From: Salisapilia sapeloensis
Lineage: Eukaryota > Oomycota > Peronosporomycetes > Peronosporales > Salisapiliaceae
Reading direction: 5' to 3'
DNA length: 64,000 nucleotides
Assembly: GCA_023334545.1 (NCBI GenBank)
Contig: JAADVB010000009.1
Location: 94,803 to 158,802, forward strand
The notes below the pieces were generated by a model. It worked only from the letters and a program-made list of their open reading frames with translations. It was not told where the DNA came from and ran no database searches. This document shows positions 29,512 through 41,142 of the stretch, piece by piece. Position numbers and translations under genes: made by a program. How positions within the stretch are numbered: position 1 is the stretch's first letter; every line of letters starts with the position of its first letter.

Positions 29512-32500
29512 ATGTTTCGAAAGAATTATTCGAGTGCTACGCTACCTGCTCCACTAAAGACTGGAGCTGGCGTGCCTAATGGTATTTCATCCCCATCGAA
29601 TGACTCAAAGACAAGCTTTAGAAACGCTTCGAACCAACCTTCAGCTCCGCCGTTAGGACAGGTCTCAGCATCTAGTTTGTCTATTGGCACGAAAGTTTGG
29701 GTCCCTGACTCCAGCAGTGCACTCTGGCGTGTCGGCGAAGTCCAGAAGCTGCACTTGGACACTGCGTCTGCAGACGTCTTTGTACCAGATGCTCCTGAAG
29801 ATAGCAAATTGAGGACACTGCCTATATCTAACCTATATACCTTCGATCCGTCGCACGTCATTGATCATGATGACGTCGCGTGCATGAACAATATGCATGA
29901 GGCGCCATTGCTGCATACCCTTCGGCGACGATTTGAGACCGACACCATCTACACGTTCACGGCTGACGTTCTCTTGTCCATTAACCCGTACAAGCCAATT
30001 CCTCTTCTGTACGACGTCGCTGGCTTCATGGCGGAACAACGTCAGTCGGTAATCGAGGAAGACACGGAAGGGAAGACGGCCAGTAATAAAAGCGAAGTTA
30101 ATTCAGCAAGTCATCCACATCTCTTTACGATTGCAGAACGTGCATACAATGGGATGAAAGCCGGGATATATGACAAGCCGAAGCCTGGGAAGGAGGTGGT
30201 CGGATCTCCTCAGTCCATCATCATCAGTGGTGAAAGCGGAGCAGGCAAGACAGAAGCATCCAAATACATTATGAAGTATCTTGCGACAGCGAGTCAGCAT
30301 GCCGCTAGTGTAAGTATGATGTCAGCTTGTTCGGACATTCACGAAAAAATTGAAGAATGTGTCGTTCTCTCCAACCTCCTTCTTGAATCCTTTGGAAATG
30401 CAAAGACTTCTCGTAATGACAATTCCAGTCGTTTTGGCAAGTACATTCAAATTCACTACAACACGGATGGAAGGATGGCAGGGGTTTCCATTCGCCATTT
30501 TTTGCTTGAAAAGACGCGGCTAGTCGTGCCACAGCCAAGTGAGCGAAATTACCACATCTTTTATCAGCTTCTAGCTGGTCTACGCTCTTTAAGCTCTGAG
30601 TCACAGAACCGTTTGAAGTTGGAAGAAGATGCTTGGAATTACTCGTACCTGGCATATGGTGATTGTATCGAGGTGGATGGCGTCGATGATGCTGCCGAGT
30701 TTGACCAGTTACGCTCTTCCTTGTCAAAATTAGGCATGACAGAAAGCACTTTTCAGCAACCCATGTTTGAGTTGCTGGCAGCCATTCTCCATTTAGGTAA
30801 CGTGCAATTTGACCCAGTCAAAAATTCCAATACAGGCGAAGAGGCATCAATGCCGGTGTTCCCAGATTATGATCGTGGTGTCACGATCGAGCACATATCC
30901 TCTCTTCTCCAAGTAGAAGCGTCAGACTTGGCGAAGAAACTTGTCACGCACACGAGTGTGACTGTGCGAGGAAGTGTATTAGAACGAAAACTTACAGCGC
31001 TTCAGGCGAAAAACGCCATGGATGCTTTTTGCAAACATCTTTATGGTGCACTCTTTAACCATTTGGTTGATACGATCAACTCATTTGCGAAAGAGCAAAC
31101 TAGTCAGCAAAAGAGCAAAGCTCGACCTGCCCCAGAGCATGCATTCATTGGAATCCTGGACATATTTGGCTTTGAGGTACTGCAGACTAACAGTCTGGAG
31201 CAACTATGCATCAACTTCACGAATGAAACACTTCAGCAGCAGTTCAATCGACATGTTTTCGTTCTTGAGCAAGAACGGTACACGAATGAAGGCATCGCGT
31301 TTTCGATCATTGAGTTCCGTGACAATCAAGCTTGCATCGATTTGATTCAGAAGCCTCCAAATGGTCTTTTACCATTGCTAGAGGAGCAAATGCTACTCAA
31401 ACGACAAACGACAGACAAGCAACTACTTTCCATCTATCATGGCAATCACCTTGATAAGCACGCCAATTACGGAAAACCAAGGTTTGAATGTGACCAATTC
31501 ATTATACATCACTACGCTGGGGATGTTACGTACGATATCCAGGGCTTTATCGGGAAGAATACAGACAACTTGCATGAAGATTTGCTTGGGTTGCTACGTC
31601 GAAGTACGCATTCCATGCTACAAGCTATTTTTGCGTCTGGTAGTACCGAAGCAGCTCGGCCGAGTCATCGACGCACGCAATCTATGATCAATGTGCCTTC
31701 ACCCCGAGGCTCAGCTAGGGCCGGTTTTAATAGACAGCAAGGTGCGTCGCTGACGGGAACCACGACCGTCTCAAGTCTCTTCCGAATGCAGTTAGCGGAG
31801 CTTATGGACGTCTTGTGGAAGACGACTCCAAACTATATCAAGTGTATAAAGCCAAACAACCTGAAGTTTCCCGGTGGATTCAGTTGTGAACTTGTGCGTG
31901 ATCAACTCACATATAGCGGTGTGCTTGAAGTCGTTCGCATCCGTCAGGAAGGTTTTCCTATCCGATATACCTTTGACGCTTTTTATGACCGCTACTGGCC
32001 GCTTGTGAAAGATAAATACCCACCAAAGACAACTACCACATCTTCGGATATAACGAAGAAGGCGGCAGCACTCATTCTTTCAAAGTATTTACATGACAAT
32101 ACGAATGGATCGAGAGATGGAAAGCAAGTATATGCCTTGGGCAGGACGGAAGTTTTCTTAAGGTATGGTCAGATAGAACGACTGGATGTACGAATTGCGG
32201 CTATACGAGAGGAGAAGGCAGCGGTTCTTCAAGCTGTTGTTCGAGGTAGGATGGTATGTCATCAGTACCGAGCAATGAAATCCGCAGCGACAAATTTATC
32301 GTCCTATTGGAAGATGTATAGCTCTTTTAGTCAATACAACCAACTGCGAAGAAGCTGCATTCGTATACAGGCACTCCAGCGTCGCATGGTGATCCAAAGG
32401 CACTACTTGAAAACGAGACACGCTTCTCTTGTACTGAAACGAAGCATTCGACACTGGATCAGTCACAAGCGTTTTATCAAGCTACAAAAACAAATGGATG

Positions 32501-35181
32501 CTTCCATTCGTCTACAACGTTGTGTACGAACCTTCCTTGCTCGTACTACTGCAGAACGAGCTCGAAAGCTTCGTGAACGCGTTGCACTCCGCATTGAAAC
32601 TTGGTATCGAATGAACTGCCATAGGAGGAAGTACCAATGTCAATTGAAAGCAGCCATCATGCTCCAAACGTCCTATCGATCTTTGCGTGAACGACGTGAG
32701 TTTTTGAAGCGAAAGTTAGCATCCATTGCACTCTCTGCGTTCATTCGCCAAGTCTTTCAACGTCGAAAGTTTAAAATGCTCAAGTACAGAGTAGTCAAGA
32801 CCCAAGCCGCATATCGGCGGATGGTGTGTCGACACCAGTACCAAAAGCATCGGAAAGCGGCACTGTGTATTCAAAAAAGCTACCGATGCAAGCTGATGAA
32901 GGATAGACAAAGCCACAGTGTGCATGCGATGAAACAACTGCGCCATGTTCTTCGCGGGTACGTCATCTGGAAGCGTTTCCAGCGTCTCAAGAAGAACAGC
33001 GCTATTATCCAACGTTGGATGAAAAGTTATCTCCTCCAGAAGGAATATCGTCACATGATTCGAGCTGCTCGGTATATTCAGCACGTTTGGAGTCAACATT
33101 ATCGAGTGAAAAAATGGAGAAAGGAAATAGATAGCATTTTCCAAGTTACCAAGACATCGACAACGTCGGTGATGTCCCAGCACGCCAAGACTGAAGCTTC
33201 TGACCGTCGCATTCAAAAGCTAAGGAGGTATCCGGAAATTTATTTTCATTTGCAACCGAAAGAGTTCGGGTACAACTCTTTATTTCATCAGGCAGCAGCA
33301 TGTGGAGACTTTCATGTTGTCAAGTACATGCTAAGGCAGGCAAATGCTGTTTCTGCCAGCGATATTTTATTCTTGAGAAACCAAAAAGGAAACACAGCGC
33401 TTCATGAAGCTTGTGCGCATGGTCAGTATGATATGATGAAGTTATTGCTGATGAGAATGACATCAGAAAATTCTACTGTGTCCAACAATCTCGCTTTAAC
33501 GGGCTTAGACGATATGGACGATGAGGCAGAGTCTTTGGACAACCAAAGCAATGAAGATCCTCATTTTAATGTTGATAAAGACTTGCCAAAGCATATTACC
33601 ATGAACGAGGACAACAACGCGAGTGCGAAATCCTCTAGTGACAGTATTATCCTCGACGGCTATCTTCGAAAGCGTCGAGAAACCTCGCGATGGGCTCGTC
33701 GCTACGTTGTCCTGTCGATCGACGCTTCTGGCACACCGAAACTAATGTACTACCTCAGTCACAAACTGAGCTCGTTGAAAAAGTATGGAGGTAAGGAAAT
33801 CGACCTCTCAACTGCTCTCTTCAAAAAATGCAAAGATATTCCTTTTGCGTTTGAACTGCACTCTCCTCAACTGCTCGACATAAAGAAGAACAAGGAAGGG
33901 AGGTTGTATTTTGCAGCAGAAAATGAATTTCAAGTACAAGAATGGCTGGCCAAGTTACGAGACAGTAGTCCATCCTCCATCGAGTCCCGCGTCTATGCGA
34001 TCCATCGTACACATAAGCCTGGATGTCCAGAATTCGTCGACTTTGCTCAACGAAAGCAGATTTGCAACTTGCAAAACGCAAAGACGAGGAAAGAGACGCC
34101 ACTTCACCTCGCTGCCGGTGCGACGACAGTGTTATCAACATCATCGCGAGCAACTAGAAAACCTGACGAGAAGACAGATCTAAATCCAGAAGATGATGAT
34201 GTAAAAGAGACGAAAGAAGCAAAATCGTATCCGATAGAGTTAGTGAGTGAAAAGCATCGGTCAGAGGTCGAAGCGGATCTAGTTAAATCCACGTTATGGC
34301 TGATTGAAAATGGTGCTGACGTCAATGTCCTATCAGCACGAAATGAAACACCACTAAAGCGTGCACTTCAAAGCCGTAACTTGATCGTAGCAAAGCATCT
34401 GCTAGACCGTGGTGCACTTGCAACAGGTCTAGACCCGTCGGAACTCTCTCAAGTCCGGTATCTCAAGAGCATTTTGACAAAAAATGCGATTTCAAGTGTC
34501 AGCTCCTGCTTCACTGCGCCTTCATCGCCTTCGAGTTCATCCTTTTTAGAACGATCGTCCTCGTCTCGTGCGCTGTCATCGATAAAAGACCGCTTTAAGA
34601 AGAACGTCAGCATGCACAAGCGAACACCGTCGTTATCGGTTCTAGCAGGTCGAGACCAACAAGACCAGCCACCGACTCGTTTCTTGCTAAAGCAACCTGG
34701 AATCACTCAGAACAGCTCATATATTTCCTGCTTTGTAGAGCTCGTGGGACTACGTGAAGCTCGAAGTATCCAACGACCTCGATTGCTAATATCGGTAGTG
34801 AATGCCCAGCAACATCACATTGAGTCGAAGCAGCAAGTCGCAACACAGCCGTTGTCACTAACCTCGTCTTTGGTCTGGTCCGTCACTTGGCACATGCAAA
34901 CGCCACTCGAGAACTTGGCACAAGGTTCAAGTGTCGTCTTTGAGCTCTGGTCTTCACCATCAGTGCCGCCGTCTCCTGCATCCAGTACGAACAACTCATT
35001 CGCGGAGAAGACATCTACACCCATTTGCTGGACGCAACTACAGATCGACCGACATAGTGTCAACTGCATGCCCGTGACAATCGAAATGTACAACTATCCG
35101 ATGGACTTGACATTTAAGAAGAAACCACAACGAGCGGATGCTTTCCTCGCAGGCGACATTCTCATCTCCCACTCATCATAA
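29512..35181 (+). CDS. Oomycete-type myosin with IQ, ankyrin, PH and C2-like tail, single exon
   Basis: 1889 residues without an intron. An SH3-like start (residues about 55-105) is followed by the motor to about residue 870. Its P-loop is GESGAGKTEASKY at about 240, switch I is NDNSSRFGK, switch II is LDIFGFEV, and the actin-binding/lever part contains YIKCIKPNNLKFPGGF. An unusually long run of IQ-like motifs occupies about 900-1225, many as IQ..xRxxx. The tail has ankyrin repeats (about 1250-1317), a PH domain (about 1380-1486, GYLRKRRE..RWARRYVVL), further ankyrin repeats (about 1530-1640, ENGADVNVLSARNETPLK), a Ser-rich linker and a C2-like terminus (about 1730-1886). It moves along actin and probably links to membranes. 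Tails of this kind are known in oomycete-specific myosin classes; the exact class is not assigned. Confidence 0.95.
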   Translation: MFRKNYSSATLPAPLKTGAGVPNGISSPSNDSKTSFRNASNQPSAPPLGQVSASSLSIGTKVWVPDSSSALWRVGEVQKLHLDTASADVFVPDAPEDSKLRTLPISNLYTFDPSHVIDHDDVACMNNMHEAPLLHTLRRRFETDTIYTFTADVLLSINPYKPIPLLYDVAGFMAEQRQSVIEEDTEGKTASNKSEVNSASHPHLFTIAERAYNGMKAGIYDKPKPGKEVVGSPQSIIISGESGAGKTEASKYIMKYLATASQHAASVSMMSACSDIHEKIEECVVLSNLLLESFGNAKTSRNDNSSRFGKYIQIHYNTDGRMAGVSIRHFLLEKTRLVVPQPSERNYHIFYQLLAGLRSLSSESQNRLKLEEDAWNYSYLAYGDCIEVDGVDDAAEFDQLRSSLSKLGMTESTFQQPMFELLAAILHLGNVQFDPVKNSNTGEEASMPVFPDYDRGVTIEHISSLLQVEASDLAKKLVTHTSVTVRGSVLERKLTALQAKNAMDAFCKHLYGALFNHLVDTINSFAKEQTSQQKSKARPAPEHAFIGILDIFGFEVLQTNSLEQLCINFTNETLQQQFNRHVFVLEQERYTNEGIAFSIIEFRDNQACIDLIQKPPNGLLPLLEEQMLLKRQTTDKQLLSIYHGNHLDKHANYGKPRFECDQFIIHHYAGDVTYDIQGFIGKNTDNLHEDLLGLLRRSTHSMLQAIFASGSTEAARPSHRRTQSMINVPSPRGSARAGFNRQQGASLTGTTTVSSLFRMQLAELMDVLWKTTPNYIKCIKPNNLKFPGGFSCELVRDQLTYSGVLEVVRIRQEGFPIRYTFDAFYDRYWPLVKDKYPPKTTTTSSDITKKAAALILSKYLHDNTNGSRDGKQVYALGRTEVFLRYGQIERLDVRIAAIREEKAAVLQAVVRGRMVCHQYRAMKSAATNLSSYWKMYSSFSQYNQLRRSCIRIQALQRRMVIQRHYLKTRHASLVLKRSIRHWISHKRFIKLQKQMDASIRLQRCVRTFLARTTAERARKLRERVALRIETWYRMNCHRRKYQCQLKAAIMLQTSYRSLRERREFLKRKLASIALSAFIRQVFQRRKFKMLKYRVVKTQAAYRRMVCRHQYQKHRKAALCIQKSYRCKLMKDRQSHSVHAMKQLRHVLRGYVIWKRFQRLKKNSAIIQRWMKSYLLQKEYRHMIRAARYIQHVWSQHYRVKKWRKEIDSIFQVTKTSTTSVMSQHAKTEASDRRIQKLRRYPEIYFHLQPKEFGYNSLFHQAAACGDFHVVKYMLRQANAVSASDILFLRNQKGNTALHEACAHGQYDMMKLLLMRMTSENSTVSNNLALTGLDDMDDEAESLDNQSNEDPHFNVDKDLPKHITMNEDNNASAKSSSDSIILDGYLRKRRETSRWARRYVVLSIDASGTPKLMYYLSHKLSSLKKYGGKEIDLSTALFKKCKDIPFAFELHSPQLLDIKKNKEGRLYFAAENEFQVQEWLAKLRDSSPSSIESRVYAIHRTHKPGCPEFVDFAQRKQICNLQNAKTRKETPLHLAAGATTVLSTSSRATRKPDEKTDLNPEDDDVKETKEAKSYPIELVSEKHRSEVEADLVKSTLWLIENGADVNVLSARNETPLKRALQSRNLIVAKHLLDRGALATGLDPSELSQVRYLKSILTKNAISSVSSCFTAPSSPSSSSFLERSSSSRALSSIKDRFKKNVSMHKRTPSLSVLAGRDQQDQPPTRFLLKQPGITQNSSYISCFVELVGLREARSIQRPRLLISVVNAQQHHIESKQQVATQPLSLTSSLVWSVTWHMQTPLENLAQGSSVVFELWSSPSVPPSPASSTNNSFAEKTSTPICWTQLQIDRHSVNCMPVTIEMYNYPMDLTFKKKPQRADAFLAGDILISHSS

Positions 35182-35265
35182 GAAACTTTAAGATTGCAAT
35201 ATAGACATAAGCAAATATTCAAGCATGGCTTTCGTATCAAATTAAGTTGTAAAACCGAAAAGTGT

Positions 35266-36105
35266 CTACACGCCGTCGGTCGGGTTGTAGAAAAAGGTGT
35301 GTCCATGAGGACACATGTATTGTCCAGCGCGACTTCCCAACGGCATCTGGACACGAGTGAAGCAAGTTGGGCATTGCCTCATCACTGGACGCTGAGGCGA
35401 CTGTGCTGAATTCGCAGCAGGCACGCTAGGTCCAGGCAAGCCTCCGATTGAAGGTACGGGCGGTGGAGGCAGAGTATTGCTGGTGGCTGGCATTCGCAGT
35501 TGAAAGAGATGGCCATTCGGACACTGTAGTGTGCCCCTCGCATTGGTATTCACAAGACACCTGACTCGACAGGAAGGGCATTCGACGACAACGTTATTTC
35601 TGGATGTAGTAGCGGCCGATTGACGAGCTCGTTCCTGTGCTGTGGGCGTGTGGGCGAGCGAATGGCCGCAGCCGTCACAGTACTGTCCTCCAGCTCCCCT
35701 CTTGCCACAGTTGGTGCAGTAGGGATGGGCTTTAACTAGACCTTTTGTCTGCTCTGGCCAATGCGCCTGTGGTTTACGACAAATGGGGCATTTATCCGAA
35801 TTCGCCTCGTCGTGGTTTACGTTTTCAAGAAGACAGCTAAAGTGGAATTTGTGGCCACATTCGGCAGTGAAGACGGCTCTGCCTGAAATGAGTTCATCTA
35901 GACAGATGACACACTCGTCCGGATCGTCGCTACCGGATTGGACTGGCACCGCGTCCTGCATGACGGACAGTGTGACGACATTGCTTGTATTATCTTTGGA
36001 AGAAGCAGATGCATTAAGATCTAGCTGTTTGCTTTGTTCGGACGTGAGAGGGAGAGCGTGCACGCGATGCTCGATGTCGCTCCAACGACGTGCTCTCGTC
36101 TCCAT
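35266..36105 (-). CDS. RING-H2 protein with zinc ribbon and duplicated CPxC..CPxGH module
   Basis: 279 residues, ATG 36105. The RING at 65-109 has CVIC, CGHKFHFSC and CPIC, the C3H2C3 order of an E3 ubiquitin ligase. Residues 130-146 form a small zinc ribbon (CTNC...CDGC). Two related cysteine modules follow: CPSC at 176 with LQCPNGHLFQL, and CPTC near 245 with YMCPHGHTFFY. Each has CPxC, a spacer of 14-17 residues, then CPxGHxF. A Pro-rich spacer separates them. Upstream of the ATG the frame is open to an acceptor-like CTTAG, so a short 5' exon is possible. The gene ends 84 bp from the myosin stop (convergent). Confidence 0.78.
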   Translation of the reverse strand: METRARRWSDIEHRVHALPLTSEQSKQLDLNASASSKDNTSNVVTLSVMQDAVPVQSGSDDPDECVICLDELISGRAVFTAECGHKFHFSCLLENVNHDEANSDKCPICRKPQAHWPEQTKGLVKAHPYCTNCGKRGAGGQYCDGCGHSLAHTPTAQERARQSAATTSRNNVVVECPSCRVRCLVNTNARGTLQCPNGHLFQLRMPATSNTLPPPPVPSIGGLPGPSVPAANSAQSPQRPVMRQCPTCFTRVQMPLGSRAGQYMCPHGHTFFYNPTDGV

Positions 36106-36745
36106 TGCGAGTAGTTCTTCCTAAGTATTTGTCAGTTCGTCGCGCTTTCGGAACAGATTACACTTGATATTTGTATCAGGAAGGCAGTTCAATTCCAGTG
36201 GATCGTTTAGAAAAAGACTTCAATAAAGTATGCTTCCGAAGTCATTCTAATTTTGTACAGTTCAGGCGTACACGAGGAGAATAGATTGCTGGCATGGGGT
36301 ATGCATAAGCCCAGTATACATTTCTTATTCTGTTCATGCTCGTTGTCCGTCTACAAGGAGATTTTTGGCATTTGCTATATACATGATGAAGCGTCAGTGT
36401 TCTATCTTCGATCCACAGAAAATTTATACATGGTCAAGTTGTATTCATTTATTTCCTACCTTGGAATGAACGCAAAGGTATATTCTCGAGCTTGTACGAG
36501 GCGAGCAAGACTGAAAGAAATTGCAATACTCTGCTGGTTGCTCTTGTGTAGCATGTACTAGTCTCGACAGCTCCATCGACATGTACTTTACTATATGACC
36601 TCAAGGTTACCAGACGCAAGCTTTGATGGAATAGAGACATATCAGTGTCTCTTGACTTTACCATTCTAGCAGGATGAATCAAAGCCACGTATGCTTGACG
36701 TGGCGGTCTATCGCGGCCTACAAACAGAGTAGCAGTCGATGCCAA
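36106..36745. other. Spacer, AT-rich, no confident gene
   Basis: 640 bp upstream of the RING gene. Several short frames on both strands; the minus frame 36745-36449 looks random. A 5' exon for the RING gene may lie near 36120-36240. Confidence 0.4.
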
Positions 36746-37582
36746 CTACATCAGAATGTACAGATTGAGGCAGCTCCGTGTGTTCACTCGTATCAATCTT
36801 AAACGAGATATCATCTTCATTGCGTTTGGTTTGTTTATAAAATAACAAATCGACGTAGCGAAATCAAGGGCGAGAACAATCCAGGGGTATTGATTTCTAG
36901 GCCAAGCAGCCAATAACTTTACAATCTGCTGAAATGATTCGTATATCATAATTTCCACGCACACTGCATGATATGTATTCCCATCGCACTATGGTGAAAG
37001 GCAGAGTAAGGTTTGTCTTTATAGTTAGGTCCATATAGACGCAAATATGGGGCGTATACACCCTGCATATTCTCCGATATCTTCAGGAAGAAGTTAAATG
37101 TCGGGACGTGGCCAAGCATGTTAATCCATCCTCGCGTGCAATGCAAGGCTTATCACCTACTGCGCTCATTTTATGTTTCGTGGTTGCAATTTTTCGCACC
37201 AGGAGCTAGCTTGCATTGCCCAGTTGCACTTTGCTACATGTGACAAAGTTTCACCGATGCCATCCTACGGTAATCAATGCGTTGTGAGAGTATCCTTACA
37301 ACCGTGCGTCAGCGCTACGGATAGGTTCATTGTATCCACGTAAGCGACACATTTGATAACGCTGACGACATAGCAAGCTGGAGCATCCGGCTGGAAGAAA
37401 GTCCACGCGAAATACTCCACTGACACTACTCCTTCATCATCGAAAAGCGCAGTTCCTACTGACCATACCTCTTCCGTATTGTAAACAGTGGGGATATGTT
37501 GACTACACGTTTCATCTGAGAACACTTTTCTACTTTCCACGTCGACAGCATACGCCTTGCAGTCTACTTCCACTTCAATCAT
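36746..37582 (-). CDS. Possible spliced or decayed gene, unidentified
   Basis: ATG at 37582 starts a clean 102-codon stretch (MIEVEVDCKAYAVDVESRKV...) rich in acidic and aromatic residues. Further pieces on the same strand read GWINMLGHVPTFNFFLKISE and APYLRLYGPNYKDKPYSAFH (about 37110-36955) and NQYPWIVLALDFATSICYFI (from about 36897). A 68-nt intron joins the last two in frame (donor GTGTGCG, acceptor GGCCTAG). The junction from the first exon was not solved without a stop. The last piece contains one hydrophobic helix. Probably a multi-exon gene or a recently decayed one. No family recognised. Confidence 0.33.
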
Positions 37583-37620
37583 GGCATGAAGTTTGACTCA
37601 GATCCACGGCAGAGGATAGT

Positions 37621-38459
37621 ATGTCGCGCCCAATGCAAGGCTCGCTACTGTCATCGACGCGTACATACGAAAGTAATTTAGAGGGTTCGCCACCCTCGAA
37701 AAGGAGGATGCGACGGCAATCGCTGGGCGTCGCAAGGCAAACGCGAGGAAGTTAGCGTTACACTCGCACTTTGCTGGAAATGTCCGTCAAAGATGTGCCA
37801 TACAAATCCCAAGCCAAAACAGAAAAACACCTACTGCTGCATCAAGCCGGAAGAGAGAGTGCGCCACCACAATTCAATCTCGAAGACATGGGCACAACGC
37901 TATCTACGTGCGGACTCTTTGCAGATCAAGAGTCTCCTGAACATCCCGTACGCTCACCACTTTACGATTTGCTCTCCCGAAGACTGAACTGACATTGCAA
38001 CAGGACTTTATGACGGCCAAAAAGCATTCGACACCGAAAGCACGAACTAGGACGCTGTCAACACAAGCTTCCGACTCATCCATTGCATCCATCGTCTCTG
38101 ACTCGAGTCGGTTGGTGCCAGATGCATACCAGCCTGTGGACATCCAAGTACTCTCGCGTGGCAATCGACCTCGACGAACTTCTCGTAGTGGCGTGAGCAG
38201 TGGCACATTCCTGTCCAACTCTAGCTCCTTCCACAGTGCCAGCGGTGCAGTCAGGCTTACACGACATCGTGCTGCGGTGGACAGCTACCCTCTGGACGCA
38301 CCTCCAACGGCATCTCGTGGTCGATCGACGCGACGAAATTCGAACTCGAAGAGCCACCACTCCATGTCCATGTTCAGTGACAATGAGGGTTTGCATAGTC
38401 GACGAAATGCCAACTTAAGCGACTTGTCGGCCAGGGACATGGTCCCTAGTTACGGCTAA
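37621..38459 (+). CDS. Ser/Arg-rich disordered protein, three exons
   Basis: Exons 37621-37750, 37793-37947 and 38004-38459 join across introns of 42 and 56 nt. The second has donor GTACGC, acceptor AACAG and a CTGAC branch-like site. Together they give 246 residues, all in frame. The first intron is short and its donor GTTAGC is weak, so the N-terminus is less sure. The protein is basic and Ser-rich with many RS, RRTSRS and SRGRSTRRNS type sites that look like kinase targets. No folded domain is seen. The C-terminal half has the open-frame length and codon use of a real exon. Function unknown; a phosphorylated cytoskeletal or nuclear adaptor is a guess. Confidence 0.6.
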
Positions 38460-38870
38460 TTGCCATTGGATGTAGTTATAGTGCTTAGGTTGGTGTGTAG
38501 GATGAAAAAACCAAACGTGTCGTTTTGTATGATCTAGTTGGCCTTTTGACTAGCTTTTAGTTCCTTTACTTTACGCCGGCACTCTCGATAAGCTTCTCCC
38601 TCCGCCTCACACTCGTCACCGTCGCGAAGTCCACCGCTCTCCGACTTCCGATCCTCAACGCACCTACCTTCCACTAAGCAACCTGTATGTATTGTGTACT
38701 ATAGTAGACATGTACTTCATGTAAGTTTGCATTTGCTCGGCGCATGGGTCTGCCTCAGCCACCTTGGACGCCTGCACTCCCATTAGCTTGTTTGATTCTG
38801 AACTTACTTGGTCTTTGTATGTACCCGATGAATTACGATGGGATTGCGTCTGTCTCATTTGTCAGCAAGT
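38460..38870. other. Spacer, no gene seen
   Basis: 411 bp ahead of the tubulin acetyltransferase, containing its promoter. Confidence 0.5.
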
Positions 38871-39573
<703 letters not shown>

Positions 39574-40138
39574 AGAATATGCAAGTAAAGAATAGCCGAT
39601 GGCTTTTTGGTTTTATGTGTTTGACTGGAAAGTTGGGTATACAAAGTGTCTAAAGGGATGGTTATCTACTTTATTTTTCATTATAACAATTAAAAAGTCG
39701 TGAGTAGATATAAGCTGGTGTGTAGATTAAGCTGCTGAAGTGATTAGTATAGAGAACTTCCTTTTGAGTACGCATTTGGTGTAACAGCATCTACATGGGG
39801 CCTACCTTGGTCAAGATCAGTTCGATCCATTCATTGCTAATTTCTTGGGCATCATTCTTGAGCCAATGTCTTCTTAATGAAACTTTTTCACTTCTATCAG
39901 CATGCAAGATATAGTATATCTCCCAGTAGTCTCTCTCGAATTACGACTGCGGGTAGAAGCTGTCTGGTCATGTACCTGACAAAGCTACTTGCGCATTTAG
40001 GCTCGCCACTTCAACTCCACATACAAAATCCAAGATTAATAACGAGTTGACTACACTTTTGTATGGTGCGTGCTCGCCATCAACACCGCACACGATAACA
40101 AAACGTCTTCTCACCAAACCACTTGAGCTCCAGTACTC
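39574..40138. other. Spacer and GGPPS promoter, no gene seen
   Basis: 565 bp, AT-rich, between two plus-strand genes. Confidence 0.5.
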
Positions 40139-41101
40139 ATGGCTACACCACTCTCGGAACGGCAGCGCCGGATCATCATGGAGCCATACTCCTATATACA
40201 AAACCTCCCTGGTAAGAACGTCCGCGGGAGGATGCTCGACGCTTTCCAGCTTTGGCTACGGTCGCCGCAGGATAAAGCGGACGAGATCAAGATGATCATC
40301 GATAACCTCCACAACGCTAGTCTATTGTAAGTTCTGCCATTTTTTAATTACGAAAGATGCAGTACTAATATCCGAGATAGAATTGATGACATTGAAGATG
40401 ATTCCGACTTGCGTCGTGGAAAACCTGTAGCGCATCACGTCTACGGTGTGTCCACGACGATCAATTGCGCCAACTACGTCTACTTTCTAGCCCTTCAGAA
40501 ATGCCAGAAACTAGGTAGTTTCAATGCCATGCAGGTGTTTACAGATGAAATGCTTAAGTTGCACGAAGGACAGGGACTGGACATTTACTGGCGAGACCAT
40601 TTCAAGTGTCCAAGTGAAGAAAGCTATATCGATATGGTAGAAAACAAGACTGGTGGCTTATTCCGACTCGCTGTTGGACTACTCCAGACTTTTAGTGAGA
40701 ACAAATCGGACTTTATTCCGCTCTTGAACAGTTTGTCGGTGTACTTTCAGATCCGAGACGACTATATCAATCTCTTGGATGAAGAGTTTATGGAACACAA
40801 GAGCTACTGTGAAGATCTAACAGAAGGCAAGTTCTCTTTCCCGTTGATTGTCGGTATCCAGAGTGATGGAGAGGATACGCGACTGGAAAACATTTTGAGG
40901 CAACGTACAAAGGATGTGGAATTGAAAAAGTATGCCGTGCAAGTACTCCATGACGTCGGAGCATTTCAACGTACGAGAGCAAAGCTAGAAGAAATCATCA
41001 CGGACATTCGACGCCAAATCCAAGCGCTGGGTGGGAACGAACCACTCACGCAGATCGTCGAGTTTTTGCATACGACTGTAGAGAAGCTTGACAAGAAGTA
41101 A
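40139..41101 (+). CDS. GGPS1: Geranylgeranyl diphosphate synthase, two exons
   Basis: It condenses farnesyl and isopentenyl diphosphate to GGPP for protein prenylation and isoprenoid synthesis. Exons 40139-40326 and 40381-41101, with a 54-nt intron (GTAAGT..GATAG), give 302 residues. The splice restores the first Asp-rich motif as LLIDDIEDDSDLRRGKP. The second Asp-rich motif is YFQIRDDYINLLDE. Other landmarks are RGRMLDAF, HHVYGVSTTINCANY, MVENKTGGLFRLAVGLLQ and GKFSFPLIVGIQ, typical of eukaryotic type-III GGPPS. The stop is 41 bp from the stop of the BAG-like gene on the other strand (tail-to-tail). Confidence 0.95.
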
Positions 41102-41142
41102 TATGCGTAATGGAAAGAAACAGTCGATTGCAGTGTGTTTAC

